Shown: positions 16,754 through 25,415, counted from the stretch's first letter. The stretch: DNA of 64,000 nucleotides from Chloroflexota bacterium (GCA_027310565.1 DAIDAP010000026.1:1-64000), one strand, 5' to 3'. The notes: a model not told the origin generated them from the letters alone. Made by a program: numbers and translations.

Positions 16754-17431
16754 GTGACCACCGGGCGCATCGTGGTCGTCGAGGACGACCCGTCCGTCGC
16801 CGAGCTCGTGACGCTGTACCTGCGCAACGCCGGGTTCATCGTCGAGCACGCCCCGACGGGCGCGCGCGCGCGCGAGCTGCTCGACGAGCTCCGTCCCGCG
16901 CTCGTCGTGCTCGACCTCGGCCTCCCCGACACCGACGGCATCGCGCTGCTCAGGGAGCTGCGCGCGAAGGCCGATACACCGGTCGTCGCGCTCACCGCGC
17001 GCGCCGACGACGCGCAGCGCATCGCCGGGCTCGACGCCGGCATGGACGACTACGTGACGAAGCCGTTCAACCCGCGCGAGCTCGTGTCCCGCGTGCGCGC
17101 GATCCTCCGCCGCGCCGCGGGCATGCCGGGCGGCGGGCGCGTGCTCGAGATCGGCAACCTGCGCGTCGACCCCGCGCGCCACGAGGTGCTCGTCGCGGGG
17201 CGCGCGGTGACGCTGCGCGCGAAGGAGTTCGAGCTGCTCGAGGCGTTCTGCCGGCAGCCCGGGATCGTGCTGACGCGCGACAAGCTCCTCGAGGACGTGT
17301 GGGGCTTCGCGTTCCCCGGCGAGACGCGCACCGTCGACGTGCACGTGAAGCAGCTGCGCGACAAGCTGGCCGGCGCCGACGCGCGCATCGAGACGGTCTG
17401 GGGCGTCGGCTACCGGCTCGCGGCGCCGTGA
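16754..17431 (+). CDS. OmpR/PhoB-family response regulator
   Basis: A 225-aa two-component regulator. The receiver domain has acidic residues EDD near the N-terminus, phospho-acceptor Asp54 in LDLGLPDTDG and the conserved Lys in TKPF. A winged-helix DNA-binding domain follows (residues ~128-225, ending in the typical VWGVGYRL). It precedes its cognate histidine kinase by about 28 bp. A TATCCT hexamer at 16723-16728 may drive the pair with a short leader. The target genes are unknown. Confidence 0.93.
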   Translation: MTTGRIVVVEDDPSVAELVTLYLRNAGFIVEHAPTGARARELLDELRPALVVLDLGLPDTDGIALLRELRAKADTPVVALTARADDAQRIAGLDAGMDDYVTKPFNPRELVSRVRAILRRAAGMPGGGRVLEIGNLRVDPARHEVLVAGRAVTLRAKEFELLEAFCRQPGIVLTRDKLLEDVWGFAFPGETRTVDVHVKQLRDKLAGADARIETVWGVGYRLAAP

Positions 17432-17459
17432 CCATGAGGGCCCGAGCGGGAGATCGAGC

Positions 17460-18821
17460 ATGACGCGCTCCGTCGGCGGGCGGCTCTTCCTCTCGTACCT
17501 CGTCGTCGTCGGCGTCGGCCTGCTCGCCGCGTCGATCGCGATCTCCGGGCTGCTCGTCCGCTACGAGAACGACGTGCTCCGGCTGCGCCTGCAGGAGCTC
17601 TCCGCGCCGCTCCTCACCGCGATGACGACGGCGCTGAGGGGCGGAGCGCAGCCGCGCGAGGTCATCGACGCGCTGGCCGAGCAGGCGCGGTCGGCCGACG
17701 CGCGCCTCCTCGTCCTCAGCAACAACCGCCGCGTCCTCGTCGACAGCGAGGGCACGCTCACCGGCGGGTCGCTGCCGGCGCCGACGCAGGGCGGCTTCGG
17801 GTCGTTCGCGGAGGCCGAACAGCAGTGGGTCTTCCAGCAGCAGGCCTTCCGGCCGGGCGCCGGCGCGCTGAGCCCCGCGATCATCGCCGTCGCCCGGCCC
17901 CGCGCGGCGTTCGCCGACGCCGTGCGCACGCTCCTGCCGGCCCTGGCGATCGCCGGCCTGGTGGCCGCGGGGTTCGCGCTCGTCGTCGCGGGCGTGCTCT
18001 CGCGCACCATCACGCGGCCGCTGCGCGAGCTCGTCGCCGGGGCGCGCCGCTTCGCGCGCGGCGACTACCGCACCCGCGTCGCCGCCGCGGGACCGACCGA
18101 GGTGGCCGAGCTCGGCGGCGCCTTCAACGAGATGGCGGCGGAGATCGAGCGCGCCCGCGGGGGCGAGCAGGCGTTCCTCGCCGACATCTCGCACGAGCTG
18201 CGCACGCCGCTCACGTCGATCCAGGGGTTCGCGCAGGCGATCAGCGAGGGCGAGGCGGCGGGTCCGGCCGTGCCGGTCGCGTCGAACGTCATCCTGCGCG
18301 AGTCGCGCCGCCTCATCCGCATGGTCGAGGGCCTGCTCCAGGTCGCGCGGCTGCAATCCGGCGCCCAGGAGCTGGCGCGCGAGCGCGTCGACCCGGCCGC
18401 GCTCCTGGCGAGCGCGCTCGCGGCGCTCGAGCCGCAGGCGCAGCAGTCCGGCGTCGTCTTCGCGGTGACGACCGACGGCGTCCCCGCGGTCCGCGGCGAT
18501 CCCGACCGTCTCGCGCAGCTCTTCCTCAACCTGCTCGACAACGCGCTCAAGCACGCGCCGCACGGCACGACCGTGACCGTGAGCGCCGGCCGCGACGGCG
18601 GCACCGCGCTCGTGCGTGTCCGCGACCACGGGGCCGGGCTGCCGGCCGGAGCGGACACGCGCCTCTTCCGCCGCTTCTCGCGCGGCGAGGCCGAGCGCGA
18701 CGGCACGGGGCTCGGCCTGGCGATCGCGCAGGCGATCGCCCGCGCGCACGGCGGCTCGATCACCGCGCGCAACGTCGACGAAGGAGGCGCGGAGTTCACC
18801 GTGCGGCTGCCGGCCGCCTGA
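17460..18821 (+). CDS. Sensor histidine kinase
   Basis: A 453-aa membrane kinase partner of the preceding regulator. TM1 spans about residues 10-32, an extracytoplasmic sensor of ~120 residues follows, TM2 is about 158-180, then come HAMP and HisKA with phosphorylated His245 in DISHELRTPLTSIQGF. The ATP domain has the N box NLLDNALKHAP, the G1 box DHGAGLP and the G2 box GTGLGLA. The sensor part has no recognisable domain, so the stimulus is unknown. Confidence 0.93.
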   Translation: MTRSVGGRLFLSYLVVVGVGLLAASIAISGLLVRYENDVLRLRLQELSAPLLTAMTTALRGGAQPREVIDALAEQARSADARLLVLSNNRRVLVDSEGTLTGGSLPAPTQGGFGSFAEAEQQWVFQQQAFRPGAGALSPAIIAVARPRAAFADAVRTLLPALAIAGLVAAGFALVVAGVLSRTITRPLRELVAGARRFARGDYRTRVAAAGPTEVAELGGAFNEMAAEIERARGGEQAFLADISHELRTPLTSIQGFAQAISEGEAAGPAVPVASNVILRESRRLIRMVEGLLQVARLQSGAQELARERVDPAALLASALAALEPQAQQSGVVFAVTTDGVPAVRGDPDRLAQLFLNLLDNALKHAPHGTTVTVSAGRDGGTALVRVRDHGAGLPAGADTRLFRRFSRGEAERDGTGLGLAIAQAIARAHGGSITARNVDEGGAEFTVRLPAA

Positions 18822-18875
18822 GCTCGTTTTGCGTCGCGGACGCGCGCTGCGTAGCCTCGCGCGCGGAGGTCTCAG

Positions 18876-19643
18876 ATGTGGAATTCGTTCGACACGGCGG
18901 CACCCGACGGCATGACGGCGTCCGTCACGACGCTCCGCGGCGGGAACGGCGACGAGATACACGCGTACACGGCGAGGCCCGACGGGCAGGGCCCGTTCCC
19001 GGGCATCGTCCTGGCCCATCACATGCCGGGATGGGACGAGATCTACCGCGAGTTCACGCGACGCTTCGCGCAGCACGGGTACGAGGCGATCTGCCCGGAT
19101 CTCTACTGCCGCGCCGGCCACGGCCGGCCCGACGAGGTGAGCGCGAAGGTGCGCGCCGACGGCGGCGTCCCCGACGAGCAGGTCGTCGGCGACTGCGTCG
19201 CGGCGGCCAGGTGGCTTCGAGCGCTGCCCACGAGCAACGGCAGGGTCGGGGTGTTCGGCACCTGCTCGGGGGGACGGCACGCGCTCCTCGTCGCGAGCCG
19301 CACGACGGACGTCGACGCGGTCGCCGATCTCTGGGGCGGCGGCGTGGTCATGCAGCCGAGCGAGATCACGCCGAAGCGGCCCGTCGCGCCGATCGATCTC
19401 ACGGAGGACCTCGGCGCTCCCCTGCTCGGCCTGTTCGGGAACGACGACAAGTCGCCCGCCCCGGCGCAGGTCGACCGGCACGAGGCGGAGCTCAAGAAGC
19501 ACGCGAAGCGGTACGAGTTCCACCGCTACGACGGCGCGGGCCACGGTTTCTTCTACTACGACCGGCCCGCGTACCGCGCGGAGCAGGCGATGGACGGCTG
19601 GGCGAAGGTCTTCGCCTTCTTCCGCGAGCATCTCGGCGCGTAG
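18876..19643 (+). CDS. Dienelactone hydrolase family protein
   Basis: A 255-aa alpha/beta hydrolase. The nucleophile elbow is GTCSGG with Cys130, the usual cysteine nucleophile of dienelactone hydrolases, and the catalytic His lies in GAGHGFF. Enzymes of this family open lactones or esters in ring-cleavage pathways, but many members have other roles. ATG 18876 is preceded by GGAGG. It is followed nine bases later by a small conserved protein on the same strand, presumably in one transcript. Confidence 0.87.
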   Translation: MWNSFDTAAPDGMTASVTTLRGGNGDEIHAYTARPDGQGPFPGIVLAHHMPGWDEIYREFTRRFAQHGYEAICPDLYCRAGHGRPDEVSAKVRADGGVPDEQVVGDCVAAARWLRALPTSNGRVGVFGTCSGGRHALLVASRTTDVDAVADLWGGGVVMQPSEITPKRPVAPIDLTEDLGAPLLGLFGNDDKSPAPAQVDRHEAELKKHAKRYEFHRYDGAGHGFFYYDRPAYRAEQAMDGWAKVFAFFREHLGA

Positions 19644-19652
19644 GAGGACGAG

Positions 19653-19916
19653 GTGTGCACGAACATCGCGACGAGGACACGCATCGCCGGCAGCGCGAAG
19701 ACCGCCAGCGGGTGGCTCCCCGTGGACGAGGTGACCGTCGCCTTCGACCACGCGACCCACGCGTGGCTCGACCACGCGCTGCGGATCGACCTCACGAGCG
19801 GCACCGCGGTCGCCGACCGGGCGGCGGTGGAGCTCGACCTCGCGTCGGGAAAGGCGCTCGTCGCGCTGCTCCAGGAGGTCATCGCCGAGGCGGAGCGGAG
19901 GGGGTTCGCCGAGTAG
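19653..19916 (+). CDS. Small conserved protein, DUF6295-like
   Basis: An 87-aa protein starting MCTNIATRTRIAGSAK. The N-terminal MCTNIATRT-x-IAGSAK pattern is, as I recall, that of the DUF6295 family, small proteins often found beside dienelactone hydrolases as here. Function is unknown; Cys2, His33 and His37 could be functional. The GTG start has GGAGGACGAG just upstream. Expression is probably linked to the preceding gene. Confidence 0.75.
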   Translation: MCTNIATRTRIAGSAKTASGWLPVDEVTVAFDHATHAWLDHALRIDLTSGTAVADRAAVELDLASGKALVALLQEVIAEAERRGFAE

Positions 19917-19980
19917 GAGGCGGCCGCCGGGACCGCGCGCGTTGCGCCGCTCGACGTCCGCGCTCAGACTCGCTGGCCTG

Positions 19981-20637
19981 ATGGCGCTCGGCGGGGTCAT
20001 CCGCGGGACGACGACGACGCTGCGCACGCCGACGGAGGAAGACCTCGCCGCGTACGCGCGCTGGATGGCCGACCTGCGCGTGCGCCGCATCGCCTCGATC
20101 TGGCACGAGCCGGCGATGCCGGACACGTGGAAGGAGCGGCTCAAGGAGCAGACCAAGGAGAAGGACAACGTGCTGTGGTCGATCGAGGCCGGCGGACGCC
20201 TCGTCGGCATGACGCGCCTCGGCTGGGGCTGGGAGCCGCATCGGGACAGCGCGCACGTCGACCAGTTCATCCTCGCTCCGGACGAGTGGCGCAAGGGCTA
20301 CGGGTCCGACGCGGCGCTCGCGCTGCACCGCTACCTCTTCGACTACCTCGACCTGCGGCGCGTCGCCCTCGAGCTCCACGCGGACAACGCCGCGGCGCGG
20401 CGGATCTGCGAGAAGCTCGGATACGTCGAGTTCGGCCGCGGGCACGAGGTCTACTACCGCGACGGCGCTCACGTGGACCAGCTCTGGCTGCTCATGGAGC
20501 GCGCGGCGTGGGACGAGCGCTGGGGCGCGGAGCACCGCGAATACGCGCCGCTCGGCACCCGCACCGTGCCCGGATCGGTGAGCCACCCGAAGCCGCAGGC
20601 GAAGGATGGCGAACGCGAAGAAAGGGAGAACACGTAG
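19981..20637 (+). CDS. GNAT family N-acetyltransferase (1)
   Basis: A 218-aa acetyl-CoA-dependent transferase of the RimJ/RimL type. The acetyl-CoA loop region is DEWRKGYGSDAALALHRYLF, followed by the typical ELHADNAAARRICEKLGY. The last ~30 residues are hydrophilic and may be disordered. The substrate is unknown. ATG 19981 is the first well-placed start. A longer frame begins earlier but gains only an uncharacteristic stretch. Its stop codon shares one base with the start of the next GNAT gene. Confidence 0.85.
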   Translation: MALGGVIRGTTTTLRTPTEEDLAAYARWMADLRVRRIASIWHEPAMPDTWKERLKEQTKEKDNVLWSIEAGGRLVGMTRLGWGWEPHRDSAHVDQFILAPDEWRKGYGSDAALALHRYLFDYLDLRRVALELHADNAAARRICEKLGYVEFGRGHEVYYRDGAHVDQLWLLMERAAWDERWGAEHREYAPLGTRTVPGSVSHPKPQAKDGEREERENT

Positions 20638-21200
20638 TGTTCGGACCGCGCATCGCCGGCGAGGGCGGTGTCGAGCTGCGGCCGCCGACGCTCGAGGACT
20701 ACAGGCAGAACCCCAGATGGATGCTGCTCCCCGAGGTGACCCGCTTCTGGGGCCCGCGGACGATCAGCGAGACCGACGCGGACGCCGAGGAGCGGATGAG
20801 GAAGGAGGGGGCGCGCGACACCTCGATCGTCTGGACCATCGCGTACGCGGGCGAGAGCGCCGGCTTCACCGGCGTGTTCGACATCGACTGGGTCCGGCGG
20901 GACGGCGAGACCGGCATCTTCATCGGCCGGCACGACCTCTACGGCAGGGGCATCGCGAGCGAGGCGGTGCGCCTGCGCATGGCCTACGTCTGGAAGGAGC
21001 TCGGGCTGCGCCGGACGCACAACTGGATCGCGCTGCCGAATCGGGGCTCCTGGCGCGCGAACCAGAAGGCCGGATACGCGCAGGTCGGCACGTACCCGCG
21101 GTCCTTCTTCCGCTCGGGTGAGTGGGTCGACGAGTGGCTTGGGGAGGCGTTCCCGCACACCTACCCGGCGGACAGGCTGCCGGATGCGTGGCGCAGGTGA
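20637..21200 (+). CDS. GNAT family N-acetyltransferase (2)
   Basis: A 187-aa RimJ/RimL-like acetyltransferase, arranged in tandem with the previous one but clearly diverged. HDLYGRGIASEAVRLRMAYV forms the acetyl-CoA loop, and ALPNRGSWRANQKAGYAQVG is the conserved C-terminal element. The GTG start is inside the TAGTG overlap and has AAGGGAG about 7 nt upstream. Tandem GNATs of this sort often act on proteins or antibiotics; nothing here settles which. Confidence 0.85.
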   Translation: MFGPRIAGEGGVELRPPTLEDYRQNPRWMLLPEVTRFWGPRTISETDADAEERMRKEGARDTSIVWTIAYAGESAGFTGVFDIDWVRRDGETGIFIGRHDLYGRGIASEAVRLRMAYVWKELGLRRTHNWIALPNRGSWRANQKAGYAQVGTYPRSFFRSGEWVDEWLGEAFPHTYPADRLPDAWRR

Positions 21201-21223
21201 TGGTCGGGACGGCCCGCGCCTGC

Positions 21224-21351
21224 TACGCTTGATGTGCCCGAAAGGGCACGCGGCGACGAGAGCCATCCACGCGGGCGTCGAGTGAGGCACTTCCTCCCGG
21301 TTCCTGGCGAATGCTCAAGGCGTCAGCAAAGAAAAGGGAGGAAGCTTCAAA
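21224..21351 (+). promoter_or_regulatory. Structured leader of the zinc-ribbon gene
   Basis: TACGCT (21224-21229) looks like a -10 element. Five bases later comes a perfect hairpin, GTGCCC-GAAA-GGGCAC (21234-21249), closed by a GNRA tetraloop at the predicted 5' end of the RNA. Then follow about 100 nt without a convincing gene, ending in a purine-rich AAAAGGGAGGAAGC before the GTG at 21352. This is unusual for a window where most genes have almost no leader. Confidence 0.55.
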
Positions 21352-21678
21352 GTGAGCTTCACCGACAAGACCCTGACCTGCAAGGACTGCGGTCAGGAAT
21401 TCATCTGGACCGCGGGGGAGCAGGAGTTCTACGCGTCCCGCGGTCTGCAGAACGAGCCGGGCCGATGCCCGTCCTGCCGAGCCGCGCGTCGCGCGTCCGG
21501 CGGTGCCGGCGGCTACTCCAGCCGCGGCACGGGCGGCCCGCGTGAGTTCTACTCGGCGACCTGCAGCAACTGCGGCCAGGAGGCCCGTGTGCCGTTCCAG
21601 CCGCGCGGCGACAAGCCGGTCTACTGCAGCTCCTGCTTCGAGCAGGTCCGTCCGAGCGCTTCTCGTCGTTACGCCTGA
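21352..21678 (+). CDS. Double zinc-ribbon protein
   Basis: A 108-aa protein with two zinc ribbons: CKDCGQEF with CPSC at residues ~10-43, and CSNCGQEA with CSSC at ~66-97. They are joined by a Gly/Ser-rich linker. The first ribbon matches the probable zinc-binding domain found in many short bacterial proteins. The role is unknown; RNA or protein binding is plausible. It has a long structured leader and a strong terminator, so it is probably a well-expressed single-gene transcript. Confidence 0.88.
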   Translation: MSFTDKTLTCKDCGQEFIWTAGEQEFYASRGLQNEPGRCPSCRAARRASGGAGGYSSRGTGGPREFYSATCSNCGQEARVPFQPRGDKPVYCSSCFEQVRPSASRRYA

Positions 21679-21699
21679 CGCGTCACCACGGAAGACGGT

Positions 21700-21733
21700 G
21701 AGGGGCCCCGCCGGAAGGCGGGGCCTCTTCATT
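21700..21733 (+). terminator. Rho-independent terminator after the zinc-ribbon gene
   Basis: GAGGGGCCCCGCC (21700-21712) pairs with GGCGGGGCCTCTT (21717-21729) over 13 pairs (two G-U) around a GGAA loop, followed by CATTT. It sits between the zinc-ribbon stop and the convergent nucleotidyltransferase stop at 21729. Confidence 0.85.
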
Positions 21734-22370
21734 TCAGCCGCGCGATCCAGCGGTGGCCGGGCGCGACCGTCCAGAGCGCCGCGGCCAGGAAGCCGCGCTG
21801 CGCGGCGTCGAGGTGCGGCAGCACGGTGAGGAAGTCGGTCTCGTCGACCGCGCGGGGCTCCCGCGACTTGTACAGGAGCTGCACGTCGGGACGGACGTAC
21901 GGGATGCCCTCGGCGTCGCGGCGGCCGAGGTCCGCCGCGTTGAGGCCGATCGCCGCGTTCCGCCGGTAGGCCCACCGCGCGCCGGCGCGCTCCTCGACGA
22001 GGATCTCCAGCCGCCACGCGTCGCTGCCGCGCTCGCGCGCCCAGAGCTCGTGCGCACCATGCGGCAGCGGCGTCTCCGGGGCCCAGCGGGTGAGCGTCGC
22101 GTTCTCGGCGATGAAGAGCTCCCACCCCGGGAGCCGCGCGGCGAGGGCCCGCTCGTCGCCGCGGAAGATCGCGATCTCGATGTCGTCGTGCGCGCGCGTC
22201 TGGCGGCCGAGGAACAGATCGAGCGCCCACCCGCCGGCGATCCACCACGGCGCGCCGAGGTCCGCGAGCAGCTCGACGAGCTGCCGCGGCGCGAGCGGCT
22301 CCCAGCGCGCCGCCTCCGCGGGTGCCGCGACCGCGTTGACCGACCGTTGACCCTCCGGATCGACCATCAC
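21729..22370 (-). CDS. Aminoglycoside-2''-adenylyltransferase-like nucleotidyltransferase
   Basis: A 213-aa nucleotidyltransferase-fold protein. APWWIAGGWALDLFLGR followed by HDDIEIAIFR carries the GG-[WS] motif and the paired acidic residues of the LinB/ANT(2'')-type family. Members adenylylate aminoglycosides or lincosamides, but many relatives have no resistance role, so resistance should not be assumed. GTG 22370 and ATG 22367 are adjacent possible starts. The gene stands alone between a convergent and a divergent neighbour. Confidence 0.78.
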   Translation of the reverse strand: MMVDPEGQRSVNAVAAPAEAARWEPLAPRQLVELLADLGAPWWIAGGWALDLFLGRQTRAHDDIEIAIFRGDERALAARLPGWELFIAENATLTRWAPETPLPHGAHELWARERGSDAWRLEILVEERAGARWAYRRNAAIGLNAADLGRRDAEGIPYVRPDVQLLYKSREPRAVDETDFLTVLPHLDAAQRGFLAAALWTVAPGHRWIARLK

Positions 22371-22428
22371 GCCCTAGCATGACGCCGCCCGGGCTGGGGA
22401 GCGCCGGAGCTCCCGCATGGAGGTCCGC

Positions 22429-24180
22429 ATGCTCCCGCGCTCCCGTCACCTCGCGGCAGTCCTCGTCCTCGCCGTCAGCACCGTCGTCATCGTCGCGCTG
22501 GGTCTCACCGGGCCGCGCGTCGCGCAGGCGGCGACGGCCGTCCCGTGCTCGACCGCCGGCACCTGGACCCCGGGCGAGGTGAACCTGTACTGGCTCGACG
22601 TCGAGCAGGGCGACGGCCAATTCATCGTGGGTCCGACCGGCCGGACGATGCTCATCGATCTCGGCGAGACCGCGTGGAACTCGAAGGGCGCGAGCACCAT
22701 GGCGGCGCGCTACGAGGCGGTGCTGCGATCGATCTGCGGCACCGGGTCGAGCCCGGTGGCGCTCGACTACGTCATGGCCTCGCACCTGCACCTCGACCAC
22801 ATCGGCTACGCCTGGAACCCCCAGGACGCGCCCGGCAGCCTCGGCAACGGTCTCTACCAGCTCCTCACCCCGACGAGCCTCGGCGGGTTCGGGTTCACCG
22901 TGGGCACCCTCTTCGATCGCGACGCCGGCACCTGGACCGACGCCAACGGCGACGGCCGCTGCACCGTCGGGACGTCCAGCGGTCCCGATCCCGAGATCGG
23001 CTGGAACAACGTGGGCACGACCTCGCAGACCGCCCGCCGCTGGATCTGCTGGCTGTACGGCCCGGCCGGCCAGCCCGACCGCGCGAACATCGAGGGCCGC
23101 GTCGTCAGGCTCACGAACGGCGCCCCCTGGCCGGCGATCGACCTCGGCCCGGGCGTGGCCGCGGCGATCCTCAACGCGAACGGCAAGGACACCATGCAGG
23201 CCGACGGCACCACGCCGGTGTCCGGCGACCACTCGGCGCAGGCGACGCCGCCGTCGGAGAACGACTACTCGGTCGCGGTGAAGATCACCTACGGCGCGTG
23301 GCGCTACGCGACCGCCGGCGACTCCGACGGGCAATACGACGTCAGCCCGAACGGCTACACCTACAACGACATCGAGGCCAAGCTCGCTCCGCTGTTCGGT
23401 CCGGTGGACACCGTGCGCGTGAACCACCACGGGAGCGACTACAGCTCCTCCCAGGCGTACCTCGCGGCGCTGGCCCCGGTGACGGCGTGGATCTCGTGCG
23501 GCACGAACTCGTTCGGCCATCCCTCGAACCGCGTGCTCGACGCCCTCCGCACCGTCACGAACCCGCGCGGCACCGGCGCGGACGTGTATATCGCGGACCA
23601 GCCCTGCGACACGGTGCAGGCCGACGGCGTCACGCCGACCGACTACACCGGCCTACTGAACACGAACGGGACGGTCGTCCTGCGCACGACCGGCGGCGGG
23701 GCGGGCTACACGATCACCTACGACGGCGGGACGCGCGGCTACACCGCGTACGGCGCGCCGGATCCGTCCCGGGTCCTCATCAACGAATTCCTCATGGCGC
23801 CGAACCCCAGCGGCGAAGGCGAGTGGGTCGAGCTGTACAACCCGACGGGCAGCCCGATCGACCTCTCGGGTCTGTACGTCGACGACGTCGGCGGCGGCGG
23901 CGGCGCGCCGAAACGGATCCCGGCCGGGACGACGGTCCCGGCGTACGGGCGCTACGTCTTCTCGTTCCCCTCGGGCTTCCTCAACAACACCGGCAGCGAG
24001 TCGGTCCGCTACCTGAGGATCGAGGGCGGGGTCGAGACGGTCTACGACTCGTACTCGTACCGGCTCGGATCGACCCAGTACAACAAGGTCTTCCACCGCG
24101 CCGGCGACGGCGGCGCCTGGTGCGACACGATCTCGAGCGACGTCACGAGGGGCACGGCGAACCCGGCCACCTGCCCGTGA
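22429..24180 (+). CDS. Secreted metallo-beta-lactamase-fold hydrolase with C-terminal lamin-tail domain
   Basis: A 583-aa exported protein. The signal peptide is about residues 1-36 (ending VAQAATA). Residues ~45-430 form a ComEC/MBL-type hydrolase domain with zinc motif SHLHLDH. From residue ~450 the segment VLINEFLMAPNPSGEGEWVE starts a lamin-tail (LTD) domain of ~120 residues. MBL-LTD fusions are thought to be extracellular nucleases or phosphodiesterases linked to DNA uptake or scavenging. ATG 22429 is preferred over 22417 because GGAGGT lies 4 nt upstream of it. Confidence 0.85.
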   Translation: MLPRSRHLAAVLVLAVSTVVIVALGLTGPRVAQAATAVPCSTAGTWTPGEVNLYWLDVEQGDGQFIVGPTGRTMLIDLGETAWNSKGASTMAARYEAVLRSICGTGSSPVALDYVMASHLHLDHIGYAWNPQDAPGSLGNGLYQLLTPTSLGGFGFTVGTLFDRDAGTWTDANGDGRCTVGTSSGPDPEIGWNNVGTTSQTARRWICWLYGPAGQPDRANIEGRVVRLTNGAPWPAIDLGPGVAAAILNANGKDTMQADGTTPVSGDHSAQATPPSENDYSVAVKITYGAWRYATAGDSDGQYDVSPNGYTYNDIEAKLAPLFGPVDTVRVNHHGSDYSSSQAYLAALAPVTAWISCGTNSFGHPSNRVLDALRTVTNPRGTGADVYIADQPCDTVQADGVTPTDYTGLLNTNGTVVLRTTGGGAGYTITYDGGTRGYTAYGAPDPSRVLINEFLMAPNPSGEGEWVELYNPTGSPIDLSGLYVDDVGGGGGAPKRIPAGTTVPAYGRYVFSFPSGFLNNTGSESVRYLRIEGGVETVYDSYSYRLGSTQYNKVFHRAGDGGAWCDTISSDVTRGTANPATCP

Positions 24181-24189
24181 GCCGGACCC

Positions 24190-24591
24190 TCAGCGGTACT
24201 CGTGGACGCGGGTCGTCGGAAGCCGATAGGAGACGCGCCGCTCCGTGCGGAAGCGGGCGATCGCCTCCCTCGCGCGCTCCTCGCCGTGGTAGCGGACGGC
24301 GAGCCGCGCGATGTCGCGCTGCGCGGTCTCGGGATCGGCGACGACCCGCACCCGGCCGTCGACACGCACGTAGCGGTAGCCGGTGTCGTCGTAGACGAGG
24401 AGCGACACGCGCGGGTCACGCTCGAGGTTGACCTCCTTGGCGCGTCCGACCTTCGTGTTGAAGACGATCTCGTCGCCGTCCAGCAGGTACCACATGACCG
24501 TGAGGTGCGGGCTGCCCGCCGCGCTCGTCGTGCCCAGGACCGCGAAGCGCTTCGCCTCGAGGAAGGCGCGCTGCGCGGCCGTGAGCGCCAT
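24190..24591 (-). CDS. PPOX-class F420-dependent oxidoreductase (split barrel)
   Basis: A 133-aa flavin/deazaflavin split-barrel protein. FAVLGTTSAAGSPHLTVMWY, NTKVGRAKEVNLERDPRVSL and YRYVRVDGRV are typical of F420-dependent PPOX-class proteins. The substrate is unknown. The ATG overlaps the stop of cofE (TGATG), which couples it to F420 synthesis and strengthens the cofactor assignment. Confidence 0.88.
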   Translation of the reverse strand: MALTAAQRAFLEAKRFAVLGTTSAAGSPHLTVMWYLLDGDEIVFNTKVGRAKEVNLERDPRVSLLVYDDTGYRYVRVDGRVRVVADPETAQRDIARLAVRYHGEERAREAIARFRTERRVSYRLPTTRVHEYR

Positions 24592-25379
24592 CAGCGGAAC
24601 ATGTCCTTCTCGGCCGGCCGAACGTACTCGCGCGCCTTCTCCGCCGGCTCGGTGAAGACGAGGCCGCGCAGGATCGCCGCGGGGCAGCGATCGAGCTTCC
24701 CCATCACCAGCTCCGTCGCCGCGGCGACCTCGTCGGCGACGGCGATCTCGGTGACGCGCAGCTCGTAGTCGTCGGGGTCGTGCTGCCCGACGTAGCGCTT
24801 GAGCGCGGGAAGGCCCGCGATCCCGAGCGCGACGTTGGTGTGGCCCTCCCGCCACGGGCGGCCGAACGTGTCGGTCACGACGACGGCGACCGTCGCGCCG
24901 CACTCCTCGCGCATCGCGTCGCGCAGCCGGGCGGCCGAGGCGTCGGGATCGACCGGCAAGAGGATGACCGTGTCGGGCGCACCGGCGTTCGAGCGGTCCA
25001 CCCCGGCGTTCGCGCAGACGAAGCCGTGGTGCGTCTCGCTGATGAGGATGCCGCGCTCCCAGCGCACGATCGAACGCGTCTCACGGAGGACGACCTCGAG
25101 CTGGCGCGCGTCCTTCCCCGACTCCGCGGCCATCCCCAGGGCGCGCTCGCCCGGGACGACGTCCGGGAGGTGCACGATCCGCCCCTCGCTCTTCGAGACG
25201 ACCTTCTGCGCCACGGCGAGCACGTCGCCGTCACGGATCTCGTCGCCCTGCGCGCGCAGGGCGCGCACGATGAGACGCGCGAGGTCGTCGCCCGGCCGGA
25301 TCTCCGGCAGGCCGTGCACGGCCGTGATGACGAGATGCCTGACGCTCAGGTGGCACGCCCCATACGATGTGGGCCCCAT
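24591..25379 (-). CDS. cofE: Coenzyme F420:L-glutamate ligase
   Basis: A 262-aa CofE/FbiB-N type enzyme that adds gamma-linked glutamates to F420-0 with GTP. GLPEIRPGDDLARLI, AQKVVSKSEGRIV, the SNAGAPDTVILLPVDPD region and VVVTDTFGRPWREG are family hallmarks. It lacks the C-terminal nitroreductase domain of actinobacterial FbiB, so it is the stand-alone form. ATG 25379 is the longest sensible start; a GTG about 20 bases further in is possible. Divergent from another F420 protein, coupled to a third. Confidence 0.93.
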   Translation of the reverse strand: MGPTSYGACHLSVRHLVITAVHGLPEIRPGDDLARLIVRALRAQGDEIRDGDVLAVAQKVVSKSEGRIVHLPDVVPGERALGMAAESGKDARQLEVVLRETRSIVRWERGILISETHHGFVCANAGVDRSNAGAPDTVILLPVDPDASAARLRDAMREECGATVAVVVTDTFGRPWREGHTNVALGIAGLPALKRYVGQHDPDDYELRVTEIAVADEVAAATELVMGKLDRCPAAILRGLVFTEPAEKAREYVRPAEKDMFR

Positions 25380-25415
25380 GTTGACACTTGGGACGTCGGC
25401 GGCGCGGGCCCGCGC

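Noticed and set aside
16703-17461. N-terminal extension of the PIG-L deacetylase
   Set aside because: It runs antisense through the response-regulator gene; the true protein starts at ATG 16702 just before the AHPDDE motif.
21729-22370. Reporting an aminoglycoside resistance gene
   Set aside because: Only the fold-level motif is visible; most environmental homologues have no shown resistance role and nothing mobile is nearby.
25381-25386. Perfect TTGACA as a -35 box for the gene at 25416
   Set aside because: No -10-like hexamer lies 16-18 bp downstream (the place holds GC-only sequence), so it is probably chance.
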